Assembly: GCF_001426565.1 (NCBI RefSeq)
Contig: NZ_LMFA01000021.1
Coordinates: 62,001-126,000, forward strand
Reading direction: 5' to 3'
Source of the DNA: Rhizobium sp. Root482
GTDB lineage: Bacteria; Pseudomonadota; Alphaproteobacteria; Rhizobiales; Rhizobiaceae
DNA: 64,000 bases
In this document: piece by piece, positions 45,875 through 54,414 of the stretch
Layout: the number at the start of each line of letters is the position of its first letter
Position numbering within the stretch: position 1 is the stretch's first letter
Made by a program: the position numbers and the translations under genes
The notes under the pieces: model-generated
What the model saw: only the letters and a program-made list of their open reading frames with translations
Told to the model about the DNA's origin: nothing
The model's database searches: none

Positions 45875-46141
45875 TCAATCCAATTCCACATCAACAACGC
45901 TGAATCCATCGACATCGAAAATGGTGTTCAGTTTCGTTGCCAGATTTTCAGCCGGTTTACGCGAGACATAACAAGTTCTCTGGTAAATTACCGGCTGGTC
46001 TGCTGGACGCCGATCAGTCGTCAAATTGAACGGCTTCCCTTCATAAAGCACCACGAACAGCCCTTTGGCTACCAGCACCTTTGTTTGAGGCTTGCCGGTA
46101 TCCGATCCGGTTGAAAGCAGAATGTCAGGTGCAGTTCTCAT
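45875..46141 (-). CDS. Hypothetical phage protein
   Basis: 88 aa with a compact alpha/beta look: KVLVAKGLFVVLYEGKPFNL, then QRTCYVSRKPAENLATKLN and GFSVVDVELD. No membrane segment or known motif. GAGG precedes the ATG at 46141, and an ATAAATA motif lies at 46172-46178 on the same strand. Confidence 0.55.
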   Translation of the reverse strand: MRTAPDILLSTGSDTGKPQTKVLVAKGLFVVLYEGKPFNLTTDRRPADQPVIYQRTCYVSRKPAENLATKLNTIFDVDGFSVVDVELD

Positions 46142-46214
46142 TGCGGTACCTCGATTTGTTTATCATCTCCATATTTATCGCTGTTAAATATCGGTAGTCT
46201 TTGACGCCAAGCCG

Positions 46215-47000
46215 TTAGTGAAGACGGCTTTTGCTGGCATCGATTATCGCACCTATTTCCGAAGCTGATTGCTTCACTTGGTCAAGAGCATTCGCCATGC
46301 TGTTCTTCAGCTTTTCGATGAGCGTTGAGCGCTCCGAAGCCGACAGTTCAGGAATTTCGTTAAGCTCCAATTGAGCGGTTGAAACATCCTTTATCCCTGT
46401 ATCATCATCCGCCTTTGGCTGAAACGAAAAGCCAAGTTCACGCCACGTCTTACCAATCACTGACTCGTCGTGATTATGCTTGAGGTAACGCGACCTCATA
46501 TAAGCTGAACGTGTAATAGTCGTGTCTGGTCGCTTGCAGGCATTCCAGATTGCAGGCTGTGACATCGGAACATCAGACGCGGTTGCCGCCTGATAACTTG
46601 ACGGGAATACGCCAAACGGCGTGCAGAAATCACCATCGTACCGCATCTGCTTTCCGGTCAGTCTTTTGCGTGAATTTTCGCGAGCTTCATCAGTGATGAC
46701 GCGAACCCCGCCACCAGCTGCACGGATGTTGTAATCAGGCCCCTTGGTGTCAATGTGAAATTGCTCCCGGTCTCGCAACTGATCAAAGTTGCAATATTCA
46801 AGCACCGAAAATGAGATGGCGCTATTCCCGCAATTCAGTTCGTTGAAGTCGCACTGCATTGCCGGAACGTGGTGACGGTTGAGGTGCAAATCGCGCTTAT
46901 GATGGTACACCCGGGACTTCAAATTTTGGCTTGCTCCAATGTAGGTTTTTCCGTTTACGGTGAGCGAGTAAATGCCAGTGGTAGTGTTATTGATAGTCAT
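46215..47000 (-). CDS. GIY-YIG homing-endonuclease-like protein A
   Basis: 261 aa. The GIY-YIG domain is at residues 8-90: TGIYSLTVNGKTYIGASQNLKSR with both Tyr and Arg, and a catalytic Glu likely in DREQFHI. A middle segment (DEARENSRKRLTGK) is NUMOD3-like. A C-terminal module (FCTPFGVFPSSYQAA ... VIGKTWRELGFSFQP) also occurs in the divergent protein at 47171-47905. AAGGAGA lies before the ATG at 47000. Probably a free-standing homing endonuclease. Confidence 0.82.
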   Translation of the reverse strand: MTINNTTTGIYSLTVNGKTYIGASQNLKSRVYHHKRDLHLNRHHVPAMQCDFNELNCGNSAISFSVLEYCNFDQLRDREQFHIDTKGPDYNIRAAGGGVRVITDEARENSRKRLTGKQMRYDGDFCTPFGVFPSSYQAATASDVPMSQPAIWNACKRPDTTITRSAYMRSRYLKHNHDESVIGKTWRELGFSFQPKADDDTGIKDVSTAQLELNEIPELSASERSTLIEKLKNSMANALDQVKQSASEIGAIIDASKSRLH

Positions 47001-47013
47001 CTGAAAGTTCTCC

Positions 47014-47106
47014 TTATTTCGATAAAATTATTTAGTCGCCAAGGGTTTTTCAGACATGCTATTTTGACCTATTTTCGCAGCTAATTTCATTTTATTTCGA
47101 TAAAAT
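47014..47106. promoter_or_regulatory. Divergent control region with 15-bp direct repeat
   Basis: TTATTTCGATAAAAT occurs at 47014-47028 and 47092-47106, between the two divergent GIY-YIG genes. The minus strand also carries CTAAATA (47029-47035) in the context GCGACTAAATAA. The repeats could be operator or homing-related binding sites. Confidence 0.5.
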
Positions 47107-47170
47107 CATAACTTTTTTCATCAATCAAACCGGATGCAAAATCCGAGAACTAGGAACATAACAAACCAAT

Positions 47171-47905
47171 ATGAATTCTGGAATTTATCAAATCGAAAAC
47201 AAATTCACTCTCGAAAAATATGTCGGATCATCGATCAACATCAAGCGCAGGGTATGGCAGCACTTCAACGACCTGTCTCGCAATAGTCACCAGAACGGCT
47301 TACTTCAGAACGCTTATAACGCCCATGGAAAGGATGGGTTCGAATGGTCTGTGTTACAGGAAGCCAACAGGGAAACGCTGAAAGCTGTCGAACAAACCTA
47401 CATCGATAGCGGTGAATTCAGCTATAATATTGCAAACAAATCGACAGGCGGATTTGCCGTTTATCTGCATCCTCGAAAAGCGGAAATCCTTCAGAAGCGA
47501 AGCAAAGGTCTGACAGGTTTGAAGCGTTCAGACGAGACTCGCCGAAAGATCAGCGAAGCGCGAGCGGGTAAGTATAGCGGCGCGAACAATCCCAACTTCG
47601 GTAAGGAACGATCAGCCGAAACTCTGAAGAAAATTTCCGAAGCGAACGGTGGTGAGCGGAACTACAAATTCACCGGCTATTACGTGACACCGTGGGGAAA
47701 GTTCGCCGCAACGACCGAAGCTGAAAAGGCTTGCGGCAACCGAATGTCACAAAGGTCAATATATGGGCATTGCCTGAAACCTGATGCGATCATCAGCGCC
47801 GTTGCCTATGGCAAAGTCAAATATCTCAATCAGCATTTTGACCGTTCAATCATCGGTCTCAAATGGCAAGACATCGGTTTTGGCTTCGAACCGGCAGGGT
47901 TGTGA
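47171..47905 (+). CDS. GIY-YIG homing-endonuclease-like protein B with NUMOD3 motifs
   Basis: 244 aa. GIY-YIG domain: SGIYQIENKFTLEKYVGSS, INIKRRVWQHF (Arg) and AVEQTYIDSG (Glu). Two NUMOD3-type DNA-binding motifs follow: SDETRRKISEARAGK and SAETLKKISEANGG, with GANNPNFGKE between them. The C-terminal module YYVTPWGKFAATTEAEK ... IIGLKWQDIGFGFEPA matches that of protein A. It is a probable homing endonuclease, intact and divergent from its paralogue. Confidence 0.85.
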   Translation: MNSGIYQIENKFTLEKYVGSSINIKRRVWQHFNDLSRNSHQNGLLQNAYNAHGKDGFEWSVLQEANRETLKAVEQTYIDSGEFSYNIANKSTGGFAVYLHPRKAEILQKRSKGLTGLKRSDETRRKISEARAGKYSGANNPNFGKERSAETLKKISEANGGERNYKFTGYYVTPWGKFAATTEAEKACGNRMSQRSIYGHCLKPDAIISAVAYGKVKYLNQHFDRSIIGLKWQDIGFGFEPAGL

Positions 47906-47910
47906 ATTCT

Positions 47911-47917
47911 CTAAATA
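47911..47917 (+). promoter_or_regulatory. CTAAATA motif
   Basis: Recurring motif right after the GIY-YIG gene stop and 26 bp before the ATG at 47944. Confidence 0.4.
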
Positions 47918-47943
47918 TCACGACTGAAACCGGGAACGATACA

Positions 47944-48273
47944 ATGATTGAATTCGCCATACTGCCAACCGATGGCGAACTGACAAACTGGATTGAGACC
48001 GTGCATGTCGCGGTCTCTTTCGACCTTCACTCATGCCACTACAGCCCAAATGCCCGCGAATTCACAACCGACGAAATCGAACGGCTGTCGCGCAATGCAT
48101 TCCGGATGAAGTGTCCAGCGACCGGTGAAAGCTTCACCATCGGCATCTTGGCAATGAGCGACAAGGTTCGTGACAAGCCAGAGGCCGCACAGAAGCACAT
48201 TCGAAACTATCTTTCGCACCCCATACGGTTCATCATCGCCAAGGATATTGAACGCCAGTCAGCCGCCCATTGA
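47944..48273 (+). CDS. Hypothetical protein at right end of prophage
   Basis: 109 aa: MIEFAILPTDGELTNWIETV, LHSCHYSPNAREFTTDEIER, FRMKCPATGESFTIGILAMS. Mixed alpha/beta, no membrane segment, no recognised family. GGGAAC precedes the ATG. Its 3' end runs into a terminator. It is the last phage gene before the right att region. Confidence 0.5.
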   Translation: MIEFAILPTDGELTNWIETVHVAVSFDLHSCHYSPNAREFTTDEIERLSRNAFRMKCPATGESFTIGILAMSDKVRDKPEAAQKHIRNYLSHPIRFIIAKDIERQSAAH

Positions 48274-48284
48274 GGCGGCTTTTT
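48261..48284 (+). terminator. Intrinsic terminator at prophage right end
   Basis: AGCCGCC (48261-48267) / GGCGGCT (48274-48280) followed by TTTT. It overlaps the last codons of the preceding gene and shields radC-side DNA from phage transcription. Confidence 0.8.
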
Positions 48285-48298
48285 CGTCCTTGCCATAA

Positions 48299-48323
48299 AC
48301 TGCCAATAAAAGTGCCAATTATT
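48299..48323 (+). repeat. Putative integrase arm-type site, right
   Basis: Exact 25-bp copy of 13745-13769 with two TGCCAAT units 12 bp apart. It lies about 150 bp inside the attR core. In the excised circle it would sit on the other side of the core from the left arm site. Confidence 0.7.
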
Positions 48324-48471
48324 TGAGTTTTCACATAATGGCGGTCCAATCAGCCCTTCGGAAATGATCGCCGCTAATTGTTATTGCTATTCAGTCACTT
48401 ACCTGCCGCGCATCCCTTGACTCCCCTCATTTTCCTCTCTATCTTCCTTTCATTATCAACACCAAACCGAC

Positions 48472-48483
48472 CACACCCCGGTC
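48472..48483 (+). repeat. attR core
   Basis: CACACCCCGGTC, identical to 13631-13642. It begins the radC 3' fragment in frame (His-Thr-Pro-Val-Tyr). Confidence 0.9.
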
Positions 48484-48702
48484 TATCCGCGCGAGGTGGT
48501 CAAACGGGCGCTGGAACTGTCGGCAACGGCGCTGATTCTCGTGCACAATCACCCTTCCGGAGACCCGACGCCATCGCGGGCAGATATCGACATGACCAAG
48601 ATGATCGTCGATACGGCAAAGCCGCTTGGCATCACCGTTCACGACCACATCATCATCGGCAAGGACGGCCATGCCAGCCTGAAAGGGCTGCGGCTGATCT
48701 GA
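48472..48702 (+). pseudogene. radC: radC 3' fragment with JAMM motif (attR side)
   Basis: 77 in-frame codons from [14 protein letters not shown] to the stop at 48702. They contain the JAMM metal-binding motif [14 protein letters not shown] and the conserved end [17 protein letters not shown]. Joined to 13073-13642 at the shared core this gives a complete RadC. Here it lacks a start codon and promoter of its own. A weak internal GTG at 48496 could start a 68-aa remnant, which is unlikely to be functional. Confidence 0.93.
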
Positions 48703-48866
48703 CGGGCGTGGTCCCGATCTCCCCCGGCACGCCGGCGGAATGCGACATTCAACGGCGGGCATGAAATCCGCGGCATTGCGTATATTTTGTTAAGCCCTGT
48801 AATTGACCATCTTGAGCAGCGCCACCAATCTGCCGCATCGATTCTCTCTTCATCATTGGAAACGTC

Positions 48867-50270
48867 ATGAACCAGTATGATCTCGTGGTTGTGGGAAGCG
48901 GACCTGCCGGGCGCAGGGGCGCCATCCAGGCCGCCAAGCTGGGCAAGAAGGTTCTTGTCGTCGAACAGGGAAAGCGGGTCGGCGGTGTCTCCGTGCATAC
49001 CGGCACCATCCCTTCGAAAACTCTGCGCGAGACCGCGTTGAACCTTACGGGCTGGCGCGAGCGCGGCTTCTATGGGCGCTCGTACCGGGTCAAGGAGGAG
49101 ATCAGCGCCGCCGATCTGCGCCGCCGGCTGTTGATCACGCTCGATCACGAGGTCGATGTGCTGGAACACCAGTTTGCCCGCAACCGTGTCCAGCATCTGC
49201 GCGGCAAGGCGAGCTTCATCGATCCGCAGACCCTGCAGATCGTCAAGGACGACGGTGAGGTGATGCAGGTCTCCGCCGTCAGTATTCTTCTTGCCGTCGG
49301 CACCAAGCCGTTTCGCCCCGATTACATCCCCTTCGATGGCAAGACCGTACTCGACAGCGATGAGTTGCTGGAGATCGACGATCTGCCGCGGTCGCTCGCG
49401 GTCATCGGCGCCGGCGTCATCGGTATCGAATATGCGACGATCTTCAGCGCGCTCGATACGCAGGTCACCCTGATCGACCCCAAGGCAACTATGCTCGACT
49501 TTATCGACAAGGAAATCGTCGAGGATTTCACCTATCAGCTGCGCGACCGCAACATGAAGCTCAATCTCGGCCAGAAGGCCGACAAGGTGGAGCGGCTGCC
49601 GGATGGAAAGTGCGCAATCACGCTCGACAACGGCCGTGTCATCCATTGCGAGATGGTGTTGTTTGCGGCGGGCCGCATGGGCGCCACCGATTGGCTCAAC
49701 CTTCCAGCCGCCGGGTTGCAGGCCGACAGCCGCGGACGCCTCAGCGTCAATCCGGAAACCTTCCAGACATCGGTGCCCAATATCTACGCGGCCGGCGATG
49801 TCGTCGGTTTTCCAAGCCTTGCCTCGACCTCTATGGAACAGGGTCGGATCGCGGCGCGCGTCGCCGTCGGCGCCATCGCCAAGGAGCCGCCGAAATTCTT
49901 TCCCTACGGCATCTATGCCGTGCCGGAAATCTCCACCTGCGGCCTGACCGAAGAAGAGGTCAAGGAGCGCGGCATTCCCTATGAATGCGGCATCGCCCGT
50001 TTTCGCGAAACCTCGCGCGGCCATATCATGGGGCTCGATTCAGGCCTTCTGAAAATGATCTTCTCGCTGAAGACCCGTCGCCTGCTCGGCGTCCATATCG
50101 TCGGCGAAGGGGCGACCGAACTCGTCCATATCGGCCAGGCCGTGCTGAACCTGAAGGGCACGGTGGAATATTTCGTCGAAAATACCTTCAACTATCCGAC
50201 GCTTGCCGAAGCCTACAAGATCGCCGGCCTCGACGCCGGCAACCGGATGGGCGAAGTTCAGAAGCCATAG
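48867..50270 (+). CDS. sthA: Soluble (Si-specific) NAD(P)+ transhydrogenase
   Basis: 467 aa flavoprotein of the dihydrolipoamide dehydrogenase superfamily that equilibrates NADPH and NADH in the cytoplasm. FAD site VVGSGPAGRRGA, second nucleotide site VIGAGVIGIEYA, and YAAGDVVGFPSLAS. The redox-disulfide position reads VHTGTIPSKTLRE, with no Cys pair, which separates SthA from lipoamide dehydrogenase and glutathione reductase. It stands alone between radC and the tig terminator. Confidence 0.95.
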   Translation: MNQYDLVVVGSGPAGRRGAIQAAKLGKKVLVVEQGKRVGGVSVHTGTIPSKTLRETALNLTGWRERGFYGRSYRVKEEISAADLRRRLLITLDHEVDVLEHQFARNRVQHLRGKASFIDPQTLQIVKDDGEVMQVSAVSILLAVGTKPFRPDYIPFDGKTVLDSDELLEIDDLPRSLAVIGAGVIGIEYATIFSALDTQVTLIDPKATMLDFIDKEIVEDFTYQLRDRNMKLNLGQKADKVERLPDGKCAITLDNGRVIHCEMVLFAAGRMGATDWLNLPAAGLQADSRGRLSVNPETFQTSVPNIYAAGDVVGFPSLASTSMEQGRIAARVAVGAIAKEPPKFFPYGIYAVPEISTCGLTEEEVKERGIPYECGIARFRETSRGHIMGLDSGLLKMIFSLKTRRLLGVHIVGEGATELVHIGQAVLNLKGTVEYFVENTFNYPTLAEAYKIAGLDAGNRMGEVQKP

Positions 50271-50403
50271 GCGACGGCATTTACTATCTGGCGGAAACTG
50301 CCTTTAAACGGCCCTCTCCTCACCAATCGCGTTGCTGCGTTCGAGCCGCCGCGGTCAAGGGCTTCATCTGTGCCCGGCGCCATCCCGCTTTTCTGAAGAC
50401 GGC

Positions 50404-50435
50404 AAAAAGGCCGCCCCTTGCGGGACGGCCTTTTT
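50404..50435. terminator. Bidirectional terminator between sthA and tig
   Basis: AAAAAGGCCG (50404-50413) pairs with CGGCCTTTTT (50426-50435), extended by an inner CCC/GGG. T-runs on both strands serve the convergent sthA and tig genes. Confidence 0.9.
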
Positions 50436-50457
50436 AAATCTGTCCGTAAAGACCGAA

Positions 50458-51939
50458 TTATTCGGCGCTGTCGTCGGCGGCCTTTTTCTTCGGCGCAGCC
50501 TTCTTCTTCGGAGCGGCGGCTTCTTCGCCTTCAGCGGCGTCAGCCTTGGCAGCCTTCTTCTTCGGCGCAGCCTTCTTTTTCGTGTCGGAAGCGTCGTCCT
50601 CGTCATCGGCCATCAGCTCTTCCTTGCTGACGGTCTTGTCGGTGACCTTCACTTCGGACAGGAGGTGATCGACGACCTTTTCTTCGAAGATCGGCGCGCG
50701 CAGCGAAGCGGCGGCACCCGGGGTCTTCTGGAAATAGTCGATGATCTGCTTTTCCTGGCCCGGGAACTGGCGCAACTGCTCGAACAGCGAACGCTGCATT
50801 TCGTCGTCGCTGACCTGGACGCCGGCCTTCTCGCCGATTTCCGAAAGAACGAGACCAAGGCGGACGCGGCGCTCGGCAAGCTTGCGATATTCGGCGCGGG
50901 CTTCCTCTTCCGTCGTGTCTTCGTCGGCGAAGGTCTTGCCGGCCTGTTCCAGATCGGTGTTGATCTGGCGCCAGATGTTCTCAAACTCGGCGTCGACGAG
51001 GCGCTGCGGCGTGTCGAACTGGTAGAGTTCGTCCAGCTGGTCAAGAATCTGGCGCTTGACCTTCTGGCGGGTCATCGAGCCGTACTGGCTTTCGATCTGG
51101 CCGCGAACGACTTCCTTCAGCTTGTCAGCCGATTCGAGGCCGAGCTTGGTGGCAAGATCGTCGTTGATTTCAACGGCAGCGGCGGCGGCCACGTCCTTGA
51201 CTTTGATGTCGAAGGTCGCTTCCTTGCCGGCGAGATTTGCTGCCGGATATTCAGCCGGGAAGGTAACGGTGATCACCTTTTCATCGCCAGCCTTCAGGCC
51301 GACCAGCTGCTCTTCAAAACCGGGAATGAAACGGTTGGAACCGAGAACGAGTTCGGCGTCCTCATCCTTGCCGCCGTCAAAGGCTTCGCCGTCGACCTTG
51401 CCGAGATAATCGATGGTGACGCGGTCGCCGTTTGCGGCCTTGCCCTTCTTGGTCTCGTAGGTGCGGGCGTTCTCGGCGATCTTGAGGATCTGCTCGGTGA
51501 CTTCGGCTTCGTCGATCTCGACGATCTCGCGCGTCACCTTGACGCCGCTGATGTCCTTGAGTTCGATCGCAGGAATGATCTCATAGGCCAGCGTGAATTC
51601 GAAATCGGCTTCGGCGCTGAGAATCTTGTCGGCTTCCGCCTCGTTCTCGGTCATCGCGATTTCCGGCTGGGTCGCTGACTTTTCGCCGCGCTCCGACAGG
51701 ATCTCGGTCGGCTTGTCGCGAACGAGTTCGTTGACGATTTCCGCCATGATGGATTTGCCATGCATCTTCTTCAGATGGGCGACGGGCACCTTGCCGGGAC
51801 GAAAGCCGTTGATCTTGACCTTGCCCTTGGCATCCTCAAGACGCTCGTTCATCCGAGCTTCCATGTCCTTGGCCGGAATGACGACCTTGAGTTCGCGCTT
51901 CAGCCCTTCAGCGAGCGTTTCGATAACCTGCATGTTCAA
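50458..51939 (-). CDS. tig: Trigger factor
   Basis: 493 aa ribosome-associated chaperone and prolyl isomerase. The N-terminal ribosome-binding domain carries the signature GFRPGKVP (residues 45-52). The FKBP-type PPIase domain (about 160-245) has [19 protein letters not shown] and [17 protein letters not shown] helical C-terminal domain follows. The last 45 residues form an Ala/Lys-rich tail with APKKKAA repeats, longer than in enterobacteria. It starts at ATG 51939 and converges on sthA. Confidence 0.97.
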   Translation of the reverse strand: MNMQVIETLAEGLKRELKVVIPAKDMEARMNERLEDAKGKVKINGFRPGKVPVAHLKKMHGKSIMAEIVNELVRDKPTEILSERGEKSATQPEIAMTENEAEADKILSAEADFEFTLAYEIIPAIELKDISGVKVTREIVEIDEAEVTEQILKIAENARTYETKKGKAANGDRVTIDYLGKVDGEAFDGGKDEDAELVLGSNRFIPGFEEQLVGLKAGDEKVITVTFPAEYPAANLAGKEATFDIKVKDVAAAAAVEINDDLATKLGLESADKLKEVVRGQIESQYGSMTRQKVKRQILDQLDELYQFDTPQRLVDAEFENIWRQINTDLEQAGKTFADEDTTEEEARAEYRKLAERRVRLGLVLSEIGEKAGVQVSDDEMQRSLFEQLRQFPGQEKQIIDYFQKTPGAAASLRAPIFEEKVVDHLLSEVKVTDKTVSKEELMADDEDDASDTKKKAAPKKKAAKADAAEGEEAAAPKKKAAPKKKAADDSAE

Positions 51940-52103
51940 ACCTTCATTTCACGTTGACAGGGCTCTGTCGGTGTCTTGTACACGAGCATTCGAGCCGATC
52001 CATTTGCCGGGAGTGGCTTTACGCAAATCAGTCACCGTTTTGCAAGCAAAATGGCGCCGTCTTCTCGATCGACGCCAGGACAAGCCCGAACGTCCCTTCA
52101 TTC

Positions 52104-52188
<85 letters not shown>

Positions 52189-52382
52189 GTTCAGAAAACC
52201 GCAGCGCCTGATCGCATCGGCACAGGATAAAGGCAGCGCGATCGCGCAAACGCTCATCCTGCGCCGGGTCCAGGGCGTTCCCGAGCGCGGCGTCTCTATA
52301 TCACCCGTTTCCGGTGGATCAAAGGAAAAATGCGGAAGAAGGCCGGGTTCCCGTCATTTGGCCGACATAAGAGCGAATCGAA

Positions 52383-52961
52383 CTAGTAAAGAGGCTCCTG
52401 GTAGAGCGGGTTTCCCTCGATGGCGATCTCGCGGATCTGCGCTGTACCCCTGTCATCGACGCGCACCGTCACCGACAGGGTGTGGCTGTCGCGCGCCTCT
52501 TCCAGCGGCTTTCCCTGCCCTTCCGGCACATAATAGCGTTCGATCCCATAATCGACATTCAGGAATGCCGGTGGATCGGTGGACGGATAGAAATTGAATG
52601 GCGCGCTGAGCATGACGACCGATCCCTGTTTCGGCGGCAAGGGATCAAATGCCGCTTCCGACACCGCCCAGAAGCCGTCCGGCTGCTTTTCGAGCCGCAC
52701 GGAAAGCTGCGCGGTTACGGGATCGGCGGGAAAGCCGCCGCTCACCTTGGATGAGGGAATACTGGAGACGTCGTAGGAAAGGATCACATAATCGCCGCGC
52801 AGCAGGTCGCGCGGATCGACCGGTACGCTCTTAAGGACCACTTCGCTGCCATTGCGCAGGATCGAGGCGCGGCTTTCGATCATATAGCCGAGAAAGACGG
52901 TCTGCAGCAGGGCCACGAGCAGGGCGGCAAAAAGCGGGCGGATCAGCCGATTGTTGCTCAT
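52383..52961 (-). CDS. GDYXXLXY domain membrane-anchored protein
   Basis: 192 aa. One N-terminal transmembrane helix (about 8-27, PLFAALLVALLQTVFLGYMI) anchors a domain outside the cytoplasm containing the defining motif RGDYVILSYDVSSI (about 55-68). It starts 1 bp after the DUF2157 gene. The pair occurs together in many proteobacteria and its function is unknown. Confidence 0.88.
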   Translation of the reverse strand: MSNNRLIRPLFAALLVALLQTVFLGYMIESRASILRNGSEVVLKSVPVDPRDLLRGDYVILSYDVSSIPSSKVSGGFPADPVTAQLSVRLEKQPDGFWAVSEAAFDPLPPKQGSVVMLSAPFNFYPSTDPPAFLNVDYGIERYYVPEGQGKPLEEARDSHTLSVTVRVDDRGTAQIREIAIEGNPLYQEPLY

Positions 52962-52962
52962 C

Positions 52963-54069
52963 TCAGGCTTCCTTCAAGGCGGGTTTTGCCGAAAGCCGCT
53001 TCTCCAGCCGGATCACCAACCAGGCGATCAGCCCGACGACCAGGCCGGAAATCAGGAAGAAGCCGGACGTGCCGAGGATGCTGCCAAGCGTCTCGGAGGC
53101 CAGATAGAGGGTTTCGACGGAAAAAACCGCATAACCGAGAAACCGCACGGCGCCGTTCACCCGGCCGGCAAGGACGATGCCGCCGAGCGCCACGGCAAGC
53201 GTCGTCGCGCCGATGGCAATCTCCTGTGCCAACCCGTTGACCTCGCCGTGGAGGACCGCCAGACCCATCACCGCAAGGGCGAAACTGTAGAAAGCCGGGG
53301 CCGCGCCCGTCTCCCGGGCAAGACGATGGAGGGGCGATGCGGTAAGGCTTGCCAGCAGAAAGGCCACGAGGCCAAGCGCGAACAGGGCGAAGGCCAGCCA
53401 GCCGCCACTGATCTCGAGTTGCAGCCAGCCGAGCCATGCGAGGGCGAGCAGATAGGCCAGATGCCGCGCCACGCCGGCCTGCGTATAGCGCACCAGCGCA
53501 ATCACGATCACGACCAGTGCCGGAATGAAATAGAGTGAGCCGTTCCCGCCGAAATAGGCGTCGTTATCGAAGATCAACTGACCGAACAGCGCCCAGGCGA
53601 GAAGGCCGCACAACACGGTGACCGCCGCCGACCGGAACAGGAATGCCACCAGGCAGGCCGCCGCAAACCAGGCAAGCAAAGCGTCGGCCGCATCACCCGA
53701 AAGATGATACATCTGCCCGACAAGCGCGATGGCGCCGCCAAAACACATGGTCGCCAGCACCAGCAACGCGGCGCCGATGGCCGAGAAACCGCGAGCGAAA
53801 CAAAGGGCAGCGGACAGATAGAAGGTCCAGATCAGCGCAACGATGCCGACAATGCGGGCCAGCCGTGGAATGGCTTCCCAGTTCGCCGCCACCAGAAGGA
53901 GAATGGCCGAGCCCAGAAGCACCGCCGCCAGAATCAGCAAAACCCGGCCGGCGCTGAAAACGGATGGCCGCGCATCATATTCCGCCAGCATGGCGTCCGC
54001 CGCCCGAGCATCGAGCATGCCCATGGACACCCAGTGCCTGAAGTCCTTCTCGATACGCCCCCGGTACAT
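52963..54069 (-). CDS. DUF2157 multi-pass membrane protein
   Basis: 368 aa. A cytoplasmic N-terminus (MYRGRIEKDFRHWVSMGMLD, then AADAMLAEYDARP) belongs to DUF2157, followed by about 11-12 transmembrane helices. The ATG at 54069 fits the conserved family start, so a longer upstream frame is not used. It lies immediately upstream of the GDYXXLXY gene and is likely co-transcribed with it. Role unknown. Confidence 0.87.
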   Translation of the reverse strand: MYRGRIEKDFRHWVSMGMLDARAADAMLAEYDARPSVFSAGRVLLILAAVLLGSAILLLVAANWEAIPRLARIVGIVALIWTFYLSAALCFARGFSAIGAALLVLATMCFGGAIALVGQMYHLSGDAADALLAWFAAACLVAFLFRSAAVTVLCGLLAWALFGQLIFDNDAYFGGNGSLYFIPALVVIVIALVRYTQAGVARHLAYLLALAWLGWLQLEISGGWLAFALFALGLVAFLLASLTASPLHRLARETGAAPAFYSFALAVMGLAVLHGEVNGLAQEIAIGATTLAVALGGIVLAGRVNGAVRFLGYAVFSVETLYLASETLGSILGTSGFFLISGLVVGLIAWLVIRLEKRLSAKPALKEA

Positions 54070-54414
54070 GACCGATCCCTCCAGCCGCGTGCTGCGCAAA
54101 ACATAGCATAGCCAACCGCAATTCCTAGACGGCAGCCGCCGTAGCCGCCACGCGATCATCGTTAACGTAATATGAAGACTTTCATGCAATCCTCGAATAA
54201 ACAGCAGGCACGGCCGTCGCAAAACACCCATGCACAGATCGCATGGCATCTATGATAATATTGCACTGCACAAATTTCGCCGCCGGGCCTATATTGAAAT
54301 CAACAAGACGGAACGAGATCAGCGCAAGCGATCGGGGCCGTCCGCGGCGAGACCAGCCGCTTCCGCGCAAGTGCGGAGAAGGTCGGCGTGCCGAAAGGCA
54401 CGCTTCATAGAATT
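54070..54414. other. Intergenic leader with hairpins, no gene
   Basis: 345 bp between divergently arranged units. The last 50 bp before the first CUCCUCCC element include a perfect hairpin GCGTGCC-GAAA-GGCACGC (54386-54403) and CCGC/GCGG, so the RNA may start further upstream. A CCTATATT at about 54289 may be a -10 element. No reading frame is convincing. Confidence 0.4.

Larger units (their letters stand above)
13631..48483. mobile_element. Podovirus-like prophage integrated in radC
   Basis: The element is bounded by a 12-bp direct repeat, CACACCCCGGTC, at 13631-13642 and 48472-48483. Joining the outer sides restores an uninterrupted RadC frame (GTVDHTPV + [10 protein letters not shown]). 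Inside are an integrase next to the left end, a replication gene, a complete packaging/capsid/ejection/tail-fibre module and accessory genes. Base composition is less GC-rich than the flanks. No tape measure, tube or sheath gene is seen, consistent with a short-tailed virion. No obvious frameshifts occur in the structural genes, so it may be intact. Confidence 0.95.

Noticed and set aside
48261..48323. The 25-bp repeat as the att core
   Set aside because: It is longer than the 12-bp core, but the RadC reading frame is restored only by recombination at CACACCCCGGTC.
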